From Diplodia intermedia (Eukaryota; Ascomycota; Dothideomycetes; Botryosphaeriales; Botryosphaeriaceae): a stretch of DNA of 64,000 bases. The stretch's first letter is position 1; each line of letters begins with the position of its first letter. The notes below the pieces were generated by a model that saw only the letters and a program-made list of their open reading frames with translations, was not told the origin of the DNA and searched no databases. The position numbers and the translations under genes are program-made. This document shows positions 54,536 through 64,000 of this stretch, piece after piece. The stretch lies in contig JAKEKT010000009.1 in the NCBI GenBank assembly GCA_021495925.1, positions 1 through 64,000 of the forward strand, written 5' to 3'.

Positions 54536-55245
54536 ATCCGAAGGTAGTTTTGAATATACAGCAGAGCGTCGTTCCCAACATCTCCGGTGGCACGAGAGGT
54601 GGGTCGGCCGGATCTTCAAGCGATGTCGGGCAGGCATCGCCGAACCATAACCGATTGCCGCGCCCTCACCGATTACCTTGGGGTTTGTCGGTCCCAACAG
54701 ACGCTAACTTTGTTTCAAAAAAGGATTAGCTACTGCTTATTTTCGCCTGATATGGGGCCCCGTAGTCACGCTACAGGTACGGAGTAGAGCGCGGATTTGC
54801 CACGAGAAAACGGCGTTCAAGAGTAAATTACCAGTTGAGAGCTGACTCTTTCGGCGGTCAATATCAGATTTTGTTAGATCTGTACCACAGCCAAGTGTGA
54901 GCCACAGTTCGTGATCTTCGGGGCTCTGGGACTGATTCGTGTGCCATGGGTTCGGACGGGAAAATGTTGGCCACCTCACGATCGGATCGGACCCCTGCTA
55001 GGCCTTACCCCACCTGCTAGATGCTGATATAAATTTCCGCCGCCCAGGTCCTGGTGTACCTGCGTAAAAGCTTGTGGTTGCATCATTGCCGGCGTTTTTG
55101 TCTCACTTTCCTTTCCCTTTGTGAGCGTTCTGCATTGCCTTATCCCCCGCCCCTCGACCAAGTTACGGCCAGACCAGTTTCCCGGCCCCTCCGCAGTTCC
55201 AATTACCCCAGGATTCCGGCGCCTTCGTCAGTCGCAACCTCCACA
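54536..55245. other. Intergenic, upstream of PAQR gene
   Basis: 710 bases. The downstream frame is open from about 55054 without an ATG before 55246. No other gene seen. Confidence 0.5.
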
Positions 55246-56258
55246 ATGGAAGAGAAACCCGGAGCCAAATACAAGCATGTCCCGGGACCACACAAAAACA
55301 CCAAGTCATCCACCACTTTGATGACCTACAACGACCTCGCCCCATGGCAACAAGACAACGAGTACATCCTGACGGCCTACCGACCGCTCTCCCGCTCCTA
55401 CGCCCGCTCCATCCTCAGCATCCCCTCGCTGCACAACCAAACCGTCAACATCTGGACGCACTTGCTCGGCCTCGTCTTCTTCGCCTCGCTGGCGCGCCAC
55501 CTCTGGCGCACGCTCGCGCCGCTCTACGCGACCGCGACGCACGAGGACGTCGTCGTCTTCGCGTGCTTCTTCGCGGGCTGCTTCTGCTGCCTGGCGTGCT
55601 CGTCGGCCTACCACACCTTTATGAACCACTCGGAGCGCGTCTACGAGCGGTGGCTGCTGCTCGACTTCCTCGGCATCCTGTGCCTCATCGCGGGCAGCTG
55701 GGTGCCGGGCGTCTACTACGGCTTCTACTGCCAGCGGGCGGATGCCAAGTTTTACCTTACGCTGGTGAGTGGCCGACATGCACAAGTGCCCCCCCCCCCC
55801 CCCTTTTTTCTTTTTCTTTTGTTAGTCTTGAGCGCTCAACAAATACTTGTTTGTTTTTTTCCGACTAGATCTTGGTCCTCGCCGCAGCGTCCGCCATCGT
55901 GTGCCTGGTGCCGACGTGCCGCAGGCCGGCGTGGCAGCCGTTCCGCACGACCATGTTCCTGGCGCTGGGCGTGGCCGGCTTCCTGCCCATGGCGCACGCG
56001 GCGCGGGTGTACGGCGTGGGGCTGGCGCACGAGCGCATGGGCTGGGGCTTCTTCGCGCTCGAGTTCGTCCTGTACGGCGCCGGCGTTGCCGTGTACGCGA
56101 CCAAGGTGCCCGAGAAGTGGCGGCCGGGCGGCTTCGACGTGTGGGGGTCGAGCCATCAGATCTTCCACGTGTTCGTGCTGTTGGGGGCGGCGGCCCATCT
56201 GTCGGGCGTGGTGAAGGCGTTTGTGTGGAATCACGGGGTGGCGATGGGGTTGTGTTGA
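55246..56258 (+). CDS. PAQR / hemolysin-III-type receptor, Izh-like
   Basis: Seven-helix membrane protein of the progestin/adiponectin-receptor (PAQR, yeast Izh) family, linked to zinc and lipid homeostasis. Exons 55246-55764 and 55869-56258, with a 104-nt intron containing a 15-C run, give 302 residues. The head NEYILTAYRPLSRSYARSILSIPSLHNQTVNIWTHLLG is the family signature (I..gYRp, H.NE.vNiwtH with E replaced by Q). CSSAYHTFMNHS holds the first metal-site His, and SSHQIFHVFVLLGA the two C-terminal His (HQIFH). LLDFLGI carries the conserved Asp. All zinc ligands are present. The ATG at 55246 follows CCACA, a good start context; earlier sequence in the open frame lacks ATG. Confidence 0.93.
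55789..55803 (+). repeat. Poly-C run inside the PAQR intron
   Basis: Fifteen consecutive C bases followed by a T-rich tract, inside the intron of the PAQR gene (55765-55868). This is a likely sequencing and replication slippage site; length may vary without coding effect. Confidence 0.9.
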
Positions 56259-56506
56259 TGGGGGAGGGGAGTGATGAAGAAGGGGTTCACGCTGAGCAAA
56301 CTAGGTTCGGACGTGTATAGCTCTTTCCATGGTGGCTTGTCAAGAGAGTGTGATAGAAGTTGGTAGGATTTGGTAATTAAAAATCTGGAGCAGCGGCGGT
56401 CAGGAAGGAATACATGATAGGAGCAGACGTGGTATTGCCGCTAGCCCAAGCTGACGTCCGAAGCGAAACAGTGACCGAAACGGATTCAATGTAGGAGAGA
56501 GGGAAT

Positions 56507-56863
56507 TCAGGCGCTCAGGAGGCCCTCGGCCACGCCCCATTCGCCAGCCTTGTCCTGCACGTCCTCGCTCTTCGCCTTGACGTCGGCGTTGAACTCGCTC
56601 GCGTCGCCGTCGGTCATCATGGTCAGCTTGCCGGTGGAGTCGTTGAAGAGGATGTTGGCGAACATGCTGCGCTGCATGACGTCGGACTTGGTCTCTGTGT
56701 TGCTGCCGGCGGCCAAGAGCATGCGTAGGGTGTTGTTGACGAAGTCCCACATGAAGTAGATCTTGCCCTTGCGGGCTGCCTGCTGCGGCGCGAACTCGGG
56801 CTGGGCCTCGATGGCGCTGATGAGGTTTTGGATGGAGGTTCTGAGGTTGTCGGTGGCAGACAT
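56507..56863 (-). CDS. Small protein of unknown function
   Basis: Unspliced 118-residue frame on the minus strand, ATG at 56863. MSATDNLRTSIQNLISAIEAQPEFAPQQAARKG starts with a helix and an A/Q-rich stretch, followed by KIYFMWDFVNNTLRMLLAAGSN, then DVMQRSMFANILFNDSTGKLTMMTDGDAS and an acidic end. The composition is protein-like, third-position GC is high, and the initiator context is good, so I treat it as real. No signal peptide, membrane helix or catalytic motif is visible and I do not recognise a family. Extending to the 57070 Met adds low-quality sequence. Confidence 0.65.
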   Translation of the reverse strand: MSATDNLRTSIQNLISAIEAQPEFAPQQAARKGKIYFMWDFVNNTLRMLLAAGSNTETKSDVMQRSMFANILFNDSTGKLTMMTDGDASEFNADVKAKSEDVQDKAGEWGVAEGLLSA

Positions 56864-57314
56864 GATGGATAGTTGTTGACGGAGTTCGGATGAAAGGTGT
56901 GAGAAGTTTGATAGGCGGAAGCTGGGGATCTGTCTGGGGGTTTGAGTCGGTCGGCTGGTCGGGGAGTGTAGGTTTGGGACACCGAACTGCAAGGAGGGAA
57001 GGCAGTATTTGGACCAAATGGCAACCCGCTGGAAGCTACTAGAAACAGACACAAGACAGGCAAGCGACACTCAATGCGTGACACAATCGACTGGGATGCA
57101 ACGGACTCGACGCGTGTACGCAAATAATCCGACGCGCAAGGGTCGCGCGCTCACGTGCAAGCATGCATGACTCGCACCCTCTTCGGCCGGGAATGCTGTG
57201 GTTTTGCCCGCACGACATCACCAGCTCCATTGCGCTAAATCCCGGCCATCCCCAAAGCTTCGCTGCTGCTCGGCCCCCCCTTCTCAGCGCGCAGACACGC
57301 CTCTCGCTTCGACA
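56864..57314. promoter_or_regulatory. Divergent promoter, small protein and Sco1
   Basis: 451 bases between divergent starts. Pyrimidine-rich just before the Sco1 ATG. No named motif seen. Confidence 0.4.
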
Positions 57315-58499
57315 ATGGCTCCCTCCTGCGCTGCCAGGCACAGCGCCTGGTTCGCCGCCCTCCGCACCGCTTCCCGCGCCGACAGCGCCGCATCCGCCTC
57401 GGTCAGACCATCCTTCGCTGCGCCGCGCTCCATCAATGCTTCGACGAGACGGTCCTACTCGAACAGAAACTCTCACTCAAGATCAGCGACCGCTCTCGCT
57501 AGCTCCGCGCCCCAATTCCAATCTGCGTCGAAGCTCCAAGCCCGTCCGTTCTCGAGCACACCACGGAATTGCTACAAGACTGTTGAGGAAGCAAAGTCGC
57601 GGTATAGACTTGGGGTCAGTCCATCGCCAAACTTTCGCAGAAACATTCGGGGATCAAGGAAATGGAGCTGACGTATGATGTAGCCCTTCTCCTTGACCTC
57701 GGCCCTCCTCTTCTTCGGTGTCGGCGGCGGTCTGATCCTCTACTTCCGCTACGAGAAGGAGCGTGTGCAGCGCCAGCGCATTGCCGAGCAAACCAAGGGC
57801 GTCGGCCGTCCGAAGGTTGGCGGGGAGTTCTCACTCACCGACCAGTATGGCAATAAGTTCACGAACGAGGACATGAAAGGAAAATATGCTCTGGTACGTT
57901 CATAGATTTGAGGAAGTGGTTCCGTTGGTGCCGATGCTTGGGCGGGAAAATCTCACGGCGACTGCCTACTGCAAAGGTTAGGCTGACAGTACATGGTTCC
58001 AGGTCTACTTTGGCTTCACACATTGCCCTGATATCTGCCCCGAGGAGCTGGACAAGATGGCAGAGATGATCGATGAAGTCAAGAAGGTCGCCGGCAACAC
58101 TCTTCGTCCTGTCTTCATCACTTGCGATCCCGCGCGTGACACGCCTGCCGTCATGAAGACGTATCTCAAAGAATTCCATCCCGACATCATCGGCTTGACC
58201 GGGACGTACGATGACATCAAGGGTATATGCAGGAAGTACCGAGTGTACTTCTCGACGCCGTCAGACGTTAAGCCTGGCCAGGATTACCTCGTGGATCACA
58301 GCATCTATTTCTACCTGATGGGTGAGTTTAACCGCAGCGTTGCAACGGCGGCAAGCGAGCAACCCACTGACGACATGTCCTTGCAGATCCCGAGGGCGAC
58401 TTTGTGGAGGCGCTGGGCAGGAATGAGCCTGCGCCACGGGCGGCCAAGATCATCATCAATCACATCGGTGACTGGCGTGGCAAGTTGGACCGTGAATGA
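57315..58499 (+). CDS. SCO1: Sco1-type copper chaperone for cytochrome oxidase
   Basis: Inner-mitochondrial-membrane protein that delivers copper to the CuA site of Cox2. Exons 57315-57614, 57684-57893, 58003-58321 and 58387-58499 (introns 69, 109 and 65 nt) give 313 residues. The first ~85 residues are Arg/Ser/Ala-rich with no net acid, a mitochondrial presequence. One membrane helix lies at about 101-121 (PFSLTSALLFFGVGGGLILYF), right at the exon 2 start. The thioredoxin-fold copper site is HCPDICPEEL with C178 and C182, and the third ligand H269 is in LVDHSIYFYLM. FITCDPARDTP and DWRGKLD-like ends are also family features. All ligands are present, so function is expected to be intact. Confidence 0.95.
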
Positions 58500-58826
58500 A
58501 GGTTCAATCCAGAGATGGTGACTGGACTCTCTGCTCATATCTTTGCATGCAGTTCTGTAGATGCTGGCTGATGTATTACCAATGTAAGAAATGGACGACG
58601 CGGTAGGCGAACAGCTTATCGCAAGACTCGAAGAAATGCGTGGGTCGCGTCACCTCTGGTGTCACGAAGCGGATGCGCAGGCTTGGATGTTATGACCAAG
58701 CATGATGGTGCAGCGCGATGTGTGGGAGATATGCAGGCGGCACCCCGATGGCCAGAGAAAAGCAAGATGGGCTCCACCCCTACGAAAGATGTGTATCTTT
58801 GAGCAGGGCGACCCCGGGACTCGGAA

Positions 58827-58860
58827 GCTTCTAGGCTGGGAGAACAGGCTTCTAGGCTGG
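58827..58860. repeat. Short direct repeat GCTTCTAGGCTGG
   Basis: Two copies at 58827-58839 and 58848-58860 with a 21-base period. No function is apparent. Confidence 0.8.
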
Positions 58861-59487
58861 CCGGGAGCCAGGTGGTCGGTTTATCTTTCGCTAGGGTAGT
58901 TGTTCTGGAATGCATGGGGGTCGACTGTGTGTGCCGGAAATTGCTCCATCAGGTCACCCGGAGACGAAGTCACTTCTAGCCTCGTCCAACGCGGGGTGAG
59001 CACGGATGCTCTGCAGCTGCCACCATGGACGCCCTCCTTCCCAAAACTCCCTCATGCAGACGATGGCTCGGTGGAGTCCCGTACCGGAACTTCGGCAGGT
59101 CTCGCATCGCTATCGCTCCGCTACACACCGTGCGACATTGATTGTAAACACAACAACTCGTGGATATGCTACTTATCTGGGCCAGGATCGCAATCCCTCG
59201 GGGATATCCATTGCAAACGACGATGCAGGTGACGCGGAAACTGGCGTGGTGGCGAGCAACTGCGTATCAATCGCACTCTGCAAATACGACAACTAGCGAA
59301 GACGCTCAGCCGTGGCGGCCAGTTGCGATAGTCAAGTGCCAAAATTTTGTTTGCTGCTGGCGAATGGAAGTGCTTCTCTGTTGCCGAGTCAAGCGTCTCT
59401 TTTCCCTTTGCCGGACGTCTCCGCGCTCGAACGATCGATAGACGAGCCGCCGCCGCCGGCACGCTCGAAGCAAATCCCTAGCTCCTC

Positions 59488-59506
59488 TTTTTTTTTTTTT
59501 TTTTTT
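59488..59506. repeat. Poly-T run of 19 bases
   Basis: Homopolymer T19 in the intergenic region. Possibly a nucleosome-depleting element, as poly(dA:dT) often is, but it lies about 870 bases before the OPT start. Confidence 0.85.
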
Positions 59507-60280
59507 GGCTGCTGTTACAAGCGTTGGATGTGGACGCTGACGCGCCTTGGATGGGATGAAAGCGTTCGAACCGCTAATAAGCAAATGCTTCCAGGAGCCC
59601 CCTAAGGCAAACTGGCCTCAGCTGACAGGGAAAAGAGTGACATGGTGGTACGCAGGGCGACACGGCGGCCTGCCTGATTCAGTTACGTCGGGTTGCCTGG
59701 CTATCGCCGAGCTAAAGCGGCCCCGATAAGTTGCAGCGAATGATTGGCCGTCACTTGCGGCGCGGACGTCGACACCCGGACACTCGACCTGCTTTTCCGC
59801 TATCGCCCACACCTCCAACACACATTTCGATTATTTCCACCGACGCAGCGATAAGTACCACCCACGGCTCGGGCCATGTGGCGCGCAACGCCTCGGTTAC
59901 GCGCGGTGCCCCGGCGCCCCAGCTGAAGCTTGTATTGGCACCGTTGCGCCCCTGTCGTCAACCATGGCCCTGGAGACGTCCAATTGTCCTTTGTTGAATT
60001 CGTTCGCCTCCTCCAGGCCCGTCGCCTGTCGCTACTGCTCAGTCGAGGTGGCGCGCCTATCGTAGGCTCAATGGAGGGCGCCAGACCGCTAACCCTCAGC
60101 CCCGGCATTCTTTCCCACTGCGCCGCCGACTCGCCACAAACCGTCTAGCCGCCGCCCGTGGTCTTACTCGTATTGGCAGTTGACTGCGTTCTACCGACCT
60201 TCGATTGCAGCTAGGCGACCCGGGCCCCGCTGCCATGCGCCCATCGTGTGCACCCAGCCGGCGTGCCCTGGCCACGCGAC

Positions 60281-60288
60281 TATATAGA
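60281..60288 (+). promoter_or_regulatory. TATA box of the OPT gene
   Basis: TATATAGA about 97 bases before the OPT ATG, followed by a C/T-rich leader with a C-run. Suggests a TATA-type, regulated promoter. Confidence 0.55.
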
Positions 60289-60377
60289 GTCGCCCAGCTT
60301 CTACTCTGCCACCAGCCTTCGCTCCGCCCGTGGTTTTTTCCCCCCCAGCACTCCCCCGTTGATCTCTGCGGGCAACC

Positions 60378-62956
60378 ATGAACGCTGCTGAGAGCGTCGA
60401 CCGCTCCGTCGAGGGCATGGGCCACGTCCACCCTACGTGAGTATACCTTCGAAGCTTTCATTGCAACCACAGTGCTCAGAACACCTATCAGTATGCTGAC
60501 CCGTGTATAGCTCGTTCGACGAAAAGGAGCCTTATGCGGCCCAAGACGGTGTACCCGCCCCCAGTTACAAGGATGGTGCCATCGAGGTCGCCGAGGATGA
60601 GGTCCAGGAAGGACACTTGCCGGATCCATTTGTCCCTTTCGACGACCTGCCGGAAGAACGCAGCCGTGTGCTGACCATCCGCGCCGTCATCGTGGGCTGC
60701 ATCTGCGGCGCCCTCGTGAACGCATCGAATGTTTACCTGGGTCTTAAGACTGGCTGGACCTTCACCGCCAACCTGTTTGGTGCCATTCTCGGTTTTGCTG
60801 TCATCAAATTCTTTTCTGTGACGTTTGCTGAGAACTTCCCGATTCTTGGCGGAGGCTTTGGACCCAAGGAGAACAACATCATCCAAACAGCCGCCACGGC
60901 GTCAGGAGGCCTTTCAAACGTCTTCGTCTCGGCTTACCCCGCTCTGTACCAGCTGGGCCTCATGAGTGAGAAGCCGAGCAGCGATTTCTGGAAGATTGTC
61001 TCGCTCACTGCCGTTGGTGGATACTTTGGTTTCTTCTTCGGCACTCCTCTCCGCAAGTTCTTCATCATCCACGTCGCTCGAGAGCTCCGCCTCATCTTCC
61101 CGACTGCAACCGCCACTGCCATGTCGATCCGTTCGATGCACCAGGCCGTGTCCGGCGAGGCAATTGCCAAGCTGAAGACCAAGGCCCTGGCTTGGTCCTT
61201 CACCGCCGCTCTGCTCCTGCGTGTTGTGTCACAGTACGCCGTCGGCATTTTGTGGGACTGGCACCCCTTCACCTGGTTCTTCATCTGGGGCAACTACAAC
61301 AACCTCGCCATCAACGTCGAGAACTGGGGCTGGCTCATCGAGTTTACCCCCGCCTTCATCGGTTCTGGGATGCTCGTTGGTCTCAACGTAGCCTGCTCCT
61401 TTTATGGCGGAAGCATTCTCGCCTGGGGAATCATAGGCCCAGCCCTCGTCCATAACGGAGCCGCCTTTGGCGTTGCCGCGTCCGACGACCCCAAGTGGGA
61501 GGGCTACGTCTCTTTCGCCTCGCTCGGCCTTGCCGCTTCCAACAAGGACACGCCCAGCCCCCGCTACTGGATGCTCTGGCCCGGCGTCCTCTGCATGATT
61601 GCCGTTTCCTTCACTGAGCTTGCTCTGCAGTGGCGTGTCTTCGTCTACGGCTTCCGCGCCATCTACCGCGGATGCTGTGGCGCCATGTACGCCATCGGCC
61701 GCGCTGCCGGCAAGGAGCTTGGCTACTTCGAAGAGCGCTCGAGGCAGGAACTGAAGGATGTTGTCGAGGACCCTGCTCTTCCGAGCGAGCGCGTCAAGAC
61801 CTGGATGTGGCTCCCCGGCCTGATAATCACCGTCATTACGAGCTGCGTTGGTACGAAAAATCCAATTACTCTTCACTGGGCAAACAGAAACTAACATCTA
61901 AGAAAGTCATGGGCGTTGAGTTCGACATGCCCGTTGGCATGTCCGTTCTCAGTGTGTTCCTCGCGTTCTTCTTCAGTCTGCTTGCTATTCAGTGCACCGG
62001 TGTCACAGGTAGGCAGCAAACCCGCAGACTTGAAGCAATTACTGACTCTTATTTTCCAGACATTACCCCTCTCACCGCTGCCTCCAAGGCCTCCCAGATC
62101 GTCCTCGGTGGCGCGACCAAAGGCGAGCACTGGGGCGTTGCCCACGCGCAGAAGCTGAACCTACTGGGAGGTGCCCTCGCCAACATGGGTGCCAATCAGT
62201 CGACTGACCTGACGGCCGACTTCCGTGTGGGCTTCCTCCTCCGCACGCCGCCGATCCAGCAGTGGATTGCCCAAGGCCTAGGCACCATCGTCGCCGTCTT
62301 CCTCGCGCCGGGCATGTTCGTCTTGTTCGCCACGGCGTACCCGTGCATCCTGGACACCGAGGCCGAGCACTGCGCCTTCTCCGCACCCTCGGTATCGGCG
62401 TGGCGCGCTGTTGCTATTGCTGTTACTGACCCCGACTTCCCCATCCCAACCAGCTCGGGCATCTTTGCGATTTGCTTCTCCATCCTAGGCGTGGTGATGG
62501 TGCTCATGCGGCATTGGCTGTGGGTGGGCAAGTGGGAGTGGGTCAAGGCGTACCATCCCAACATGATGTGCATTTCTTTGGCGTTTGTCCTGCCTCAAAG
62601 TAAGTCATATCCCCCCATTTCTTCCTTTTACGGAAGGAAAAAGGAGATCACAACGGACTGCTCCAAAGTCTCGACAACGTCCATCCCCTCTTTGAACCCA
62701 TAAAATGTGTGCTCGGACTGACGACTTTCTTTTCATCGCAGCTGTCTACGGCCTCGCCATGATCATGGGCTCCCTGCCCGCGTACCTCTGGGCCAAGCGC
62801 TACCCGAACAGCTTCGAAATCTACGGCTACGCGATCGCCGCCGGCCTCATCGCCGGCGAGGGCATCGGCGGTGTCGTAAACGCCATCTTCCAGATCGCCG
62901 GCATCTCCGGCGACTTCTACGGCACCAACATCGCTTGCCCCGGTGATTTGTGTTAG
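60378..62956 (+). CDS. Oligopeptide transporter, OPT superfamily
   Basis: Proton-coupled transporter for small peptides or metal-chelate-type substrates in the plasma or vacuolar membrane. Exons 60378-60436, 60511-61850, 61907-62008, 62060-62599 and 62742-62956 (introns 74, 56, 51 and 142 nt) give 751 residues. After a short hydrophilic head, helix 1 contains VIVGCICGALVNASNVYLGLKTGWTF, the strongest OPT/YSL hallmark. It is followed by FGPKENNIIQTAATASGGL, then FPTATATAMSIRSMH, and late segments WEWVKAYHPNMMCISLAFVLPQ and YLWAKRYPNSFEIYGYAIAAGLIAGEGIGGVVNAIFQIAG. At least 12 hydrophobic segments are visible. The AA/GG-type tail is nearer the YSL/ISP4-distant branch than classic Opt1, so the substrate is uncertain. 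The splice at GVEF, D-ITP and Q-T-VYG keeps the motifs intact. Confidence 0.93.
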
Positions 62957-64000
62957 AAGGAAGCTGTGTGGAGAGATCGGATGGGGCATGTAGGCGGGTT
63001 TTGTACTCGGAGTCGGCGACGTGAAGATGTGTTTTGGCAGTGTTTGATACCAAGGGTTGACCGTTGGGTCATGTCTGATTACGATACCTTCGCTAACTGC
63101 TTTATCATGAGAAACGAAGCCTTTTTAATTTAGAGTCAGTTGAGTTATTATGCACGTTCTTCGTTGTGGGCTAAAATGCCGCCAAAATGTGCTGTTCTCG
63201 GCACTTGAGCAGTTCTACGAGACCTGCCAGAGCCACACGTGCAGCCTGTACGTTGATCTGACCATTACACACAGATTTATACAGAGTGCTACCCAACGAG
63301 CCTCGTTTGTCTATCATCATGTCAACGCAATCGTCATCTGCAGTCTCCCCTGCTCGATCAAGCCGAGGGTCAAGTGATGAGAGAGATCACGGAGAAGATG
63401 GTATGCGTGTCGATGAAGGGCGAGGGATGAGCGATTATAGTGTATGGCACAGACGGCATCGTGAGCTAGACCCTGCAGTAGATTGGCCATTATTTAGATA
63501 CGCCATGGCCGTCCCGTCTCCATTTGGTAATCGACGAAGGCTTGACATATGTGAAAACAGCGCTGCGGAGGCCGTCGGCGAGAGATCGGCCAATCGCCAT
63601 ACGGGTGCCGGAAATAATGACGATGAGTACAAGCAGTCGTGTGTGCGCGTCAGATATTGCTCTTGCAATATTTGTCCTTGACAAGACCAAACCGGTTAGC
63701 CGCTTAGACGGGCACCGAAACCTTGTCGCGGGACAGCTGGGGCAAGCTGGCATGCCAACCCCATCCAATTGGCCGCCTCAGTGCGCCCACGTCAAACGAA
63801 GATGTCGTATACGTCAAGTTCTTTCTCGAGTTATCTACCGTTGCGCTAAAGCCGAACTTCAGTTATCGTCTAATGATGGCGCCTCGGGATGTTTGAGTTC
63901 GACAGCACACGGTAAATAGACGAATGTGGAATACGTCCCAAAAGGGTTTGGCGTGTATATTGGTAGTGCCACGTAGATAGCTCCCTCTGCCCTCTGACCC
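62957..64000. other. Intergenic to the window end
   Basis: About 1 kb with short frames on both strands (63286-63919) that show no family features. No gene supported. Confidence 0.45.

Larger units (their letters stand above)
58500..60377. other. Long intergenic region upstream of OPT gene
   Basis: 1.88 kb with no gene supported. It has a direct repeat at 58827-58860, a T19 run at 59488-59506, and a TATA box near the OPT gene. Minus-strand frames near 59306 and 60096 are low-complexity or Arg-rich. Confidence 0.5.

Noticed and set aside
55344..55868. Plus-strand frame of 174 codons in the PAQR gene
   Set aside because: Alternate frame of the PAQR exon; Arg/Leu/Pro shadow.
60096..60629. Minus-strand frame of 177 codons
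   Set aside because: Overlaps the OPT promoter and first exon in antisense; no motif.
63286..63919. Short plus-strand frames at the window end
   Set aside because: Mixed-frame, no motif, no splice path, and similar frames on the other strand.
1..64000. Secondary-metabolite cluster or CRISPR/transposon system
   Set aside because: No PKS, NRPS, P450 group, transposase, integrase, spaced repeats or terminal inverted repeats were seen; neighbours are unrelated housekeeping or membrane genes.

Overview
The window is nuclear DNA of a filamentous ascomycete (Pezizomycotina). Most multi-exon genes carry 45-110 nt GT-AG introns, usually with a CTGAC- or CTAA-like branch site. The families are typical of moulds: fungal opsin, DUF3433, DUF3405, 2EXR-like proteins, GH11 xylanase and a TOK potassium channel. 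The opsin resembles the Leptosphaeria-type proton pump, which suggests Dothideomycetes; this placement is inference. No rRNA, CRISPR array, transposon or convincing tRNA was seen. All exon boundaries come from reading splice sites by eye and checking that the frame is kept.

Layout. 0-9 kb: opsin (+), an unrecognised small ORF (-), a CENP-O/Mcm21 kinetochore protein (-) with a small membrane ORF overlapping its 5' end, an acetyl-CoA transporter (+) and a 2-Cys peroxiredoxin (+). 9-22 kb: a two-Myb telobox protein (+), GPI2/PIG-C (+) whose 3' coding end overlaps a convergent 2EXR-like gene (-), an annexin with a long disordered head (+), and a class I glutamine amidotransferase (+). 23-35 kb: a single-pass membrane protein (-), a TOK1-like K+ channel (-), a Ded1/Vasa-like DEAD-box helicase with a 5'UTR intron (+) and a DUF3433 membrane protein (-). 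36-43.7 kb: fructosamine-kinase-like protein (-), a lactonase-like metallo-beta-lactamase (-), a DUF3405 type II membrane protein (+) and a GH11 xylanase (-). 45.9-64 kb: an F-box-like protein (+), a small mitochondrial membrane protein (-), an Erf2-like DHHC palmitoyltransferase (+), an F-box-like acidic protein (+), a PAQR/hemolysin-III receptor (+), a small conserved-looking protein (-), Sco1 (+) and an OPT oligopeptide transporter (+).

This is mostly a housekeeping and membrane-biology neighbourhood, not a biosynthetic cluster; neighbouring genes do not form one pathway. The points most worth a second look are: the opsin, with every proton-pump residue present and two GATCGA motifs plus an AACGTG inverted repeat upstream; the same-strand membrane ORF overlapping CENP-O; the coding-coding overlap of GPI2 and its convergent neighbour; the helicase 5'UTR intron that contains an in-frame ATG; the DUF3405 protein as a possible Golgi transferase; and the FN3K / lactonase / DUF3405 group. 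I did not find a clear, previously undescribed multi-gene system.
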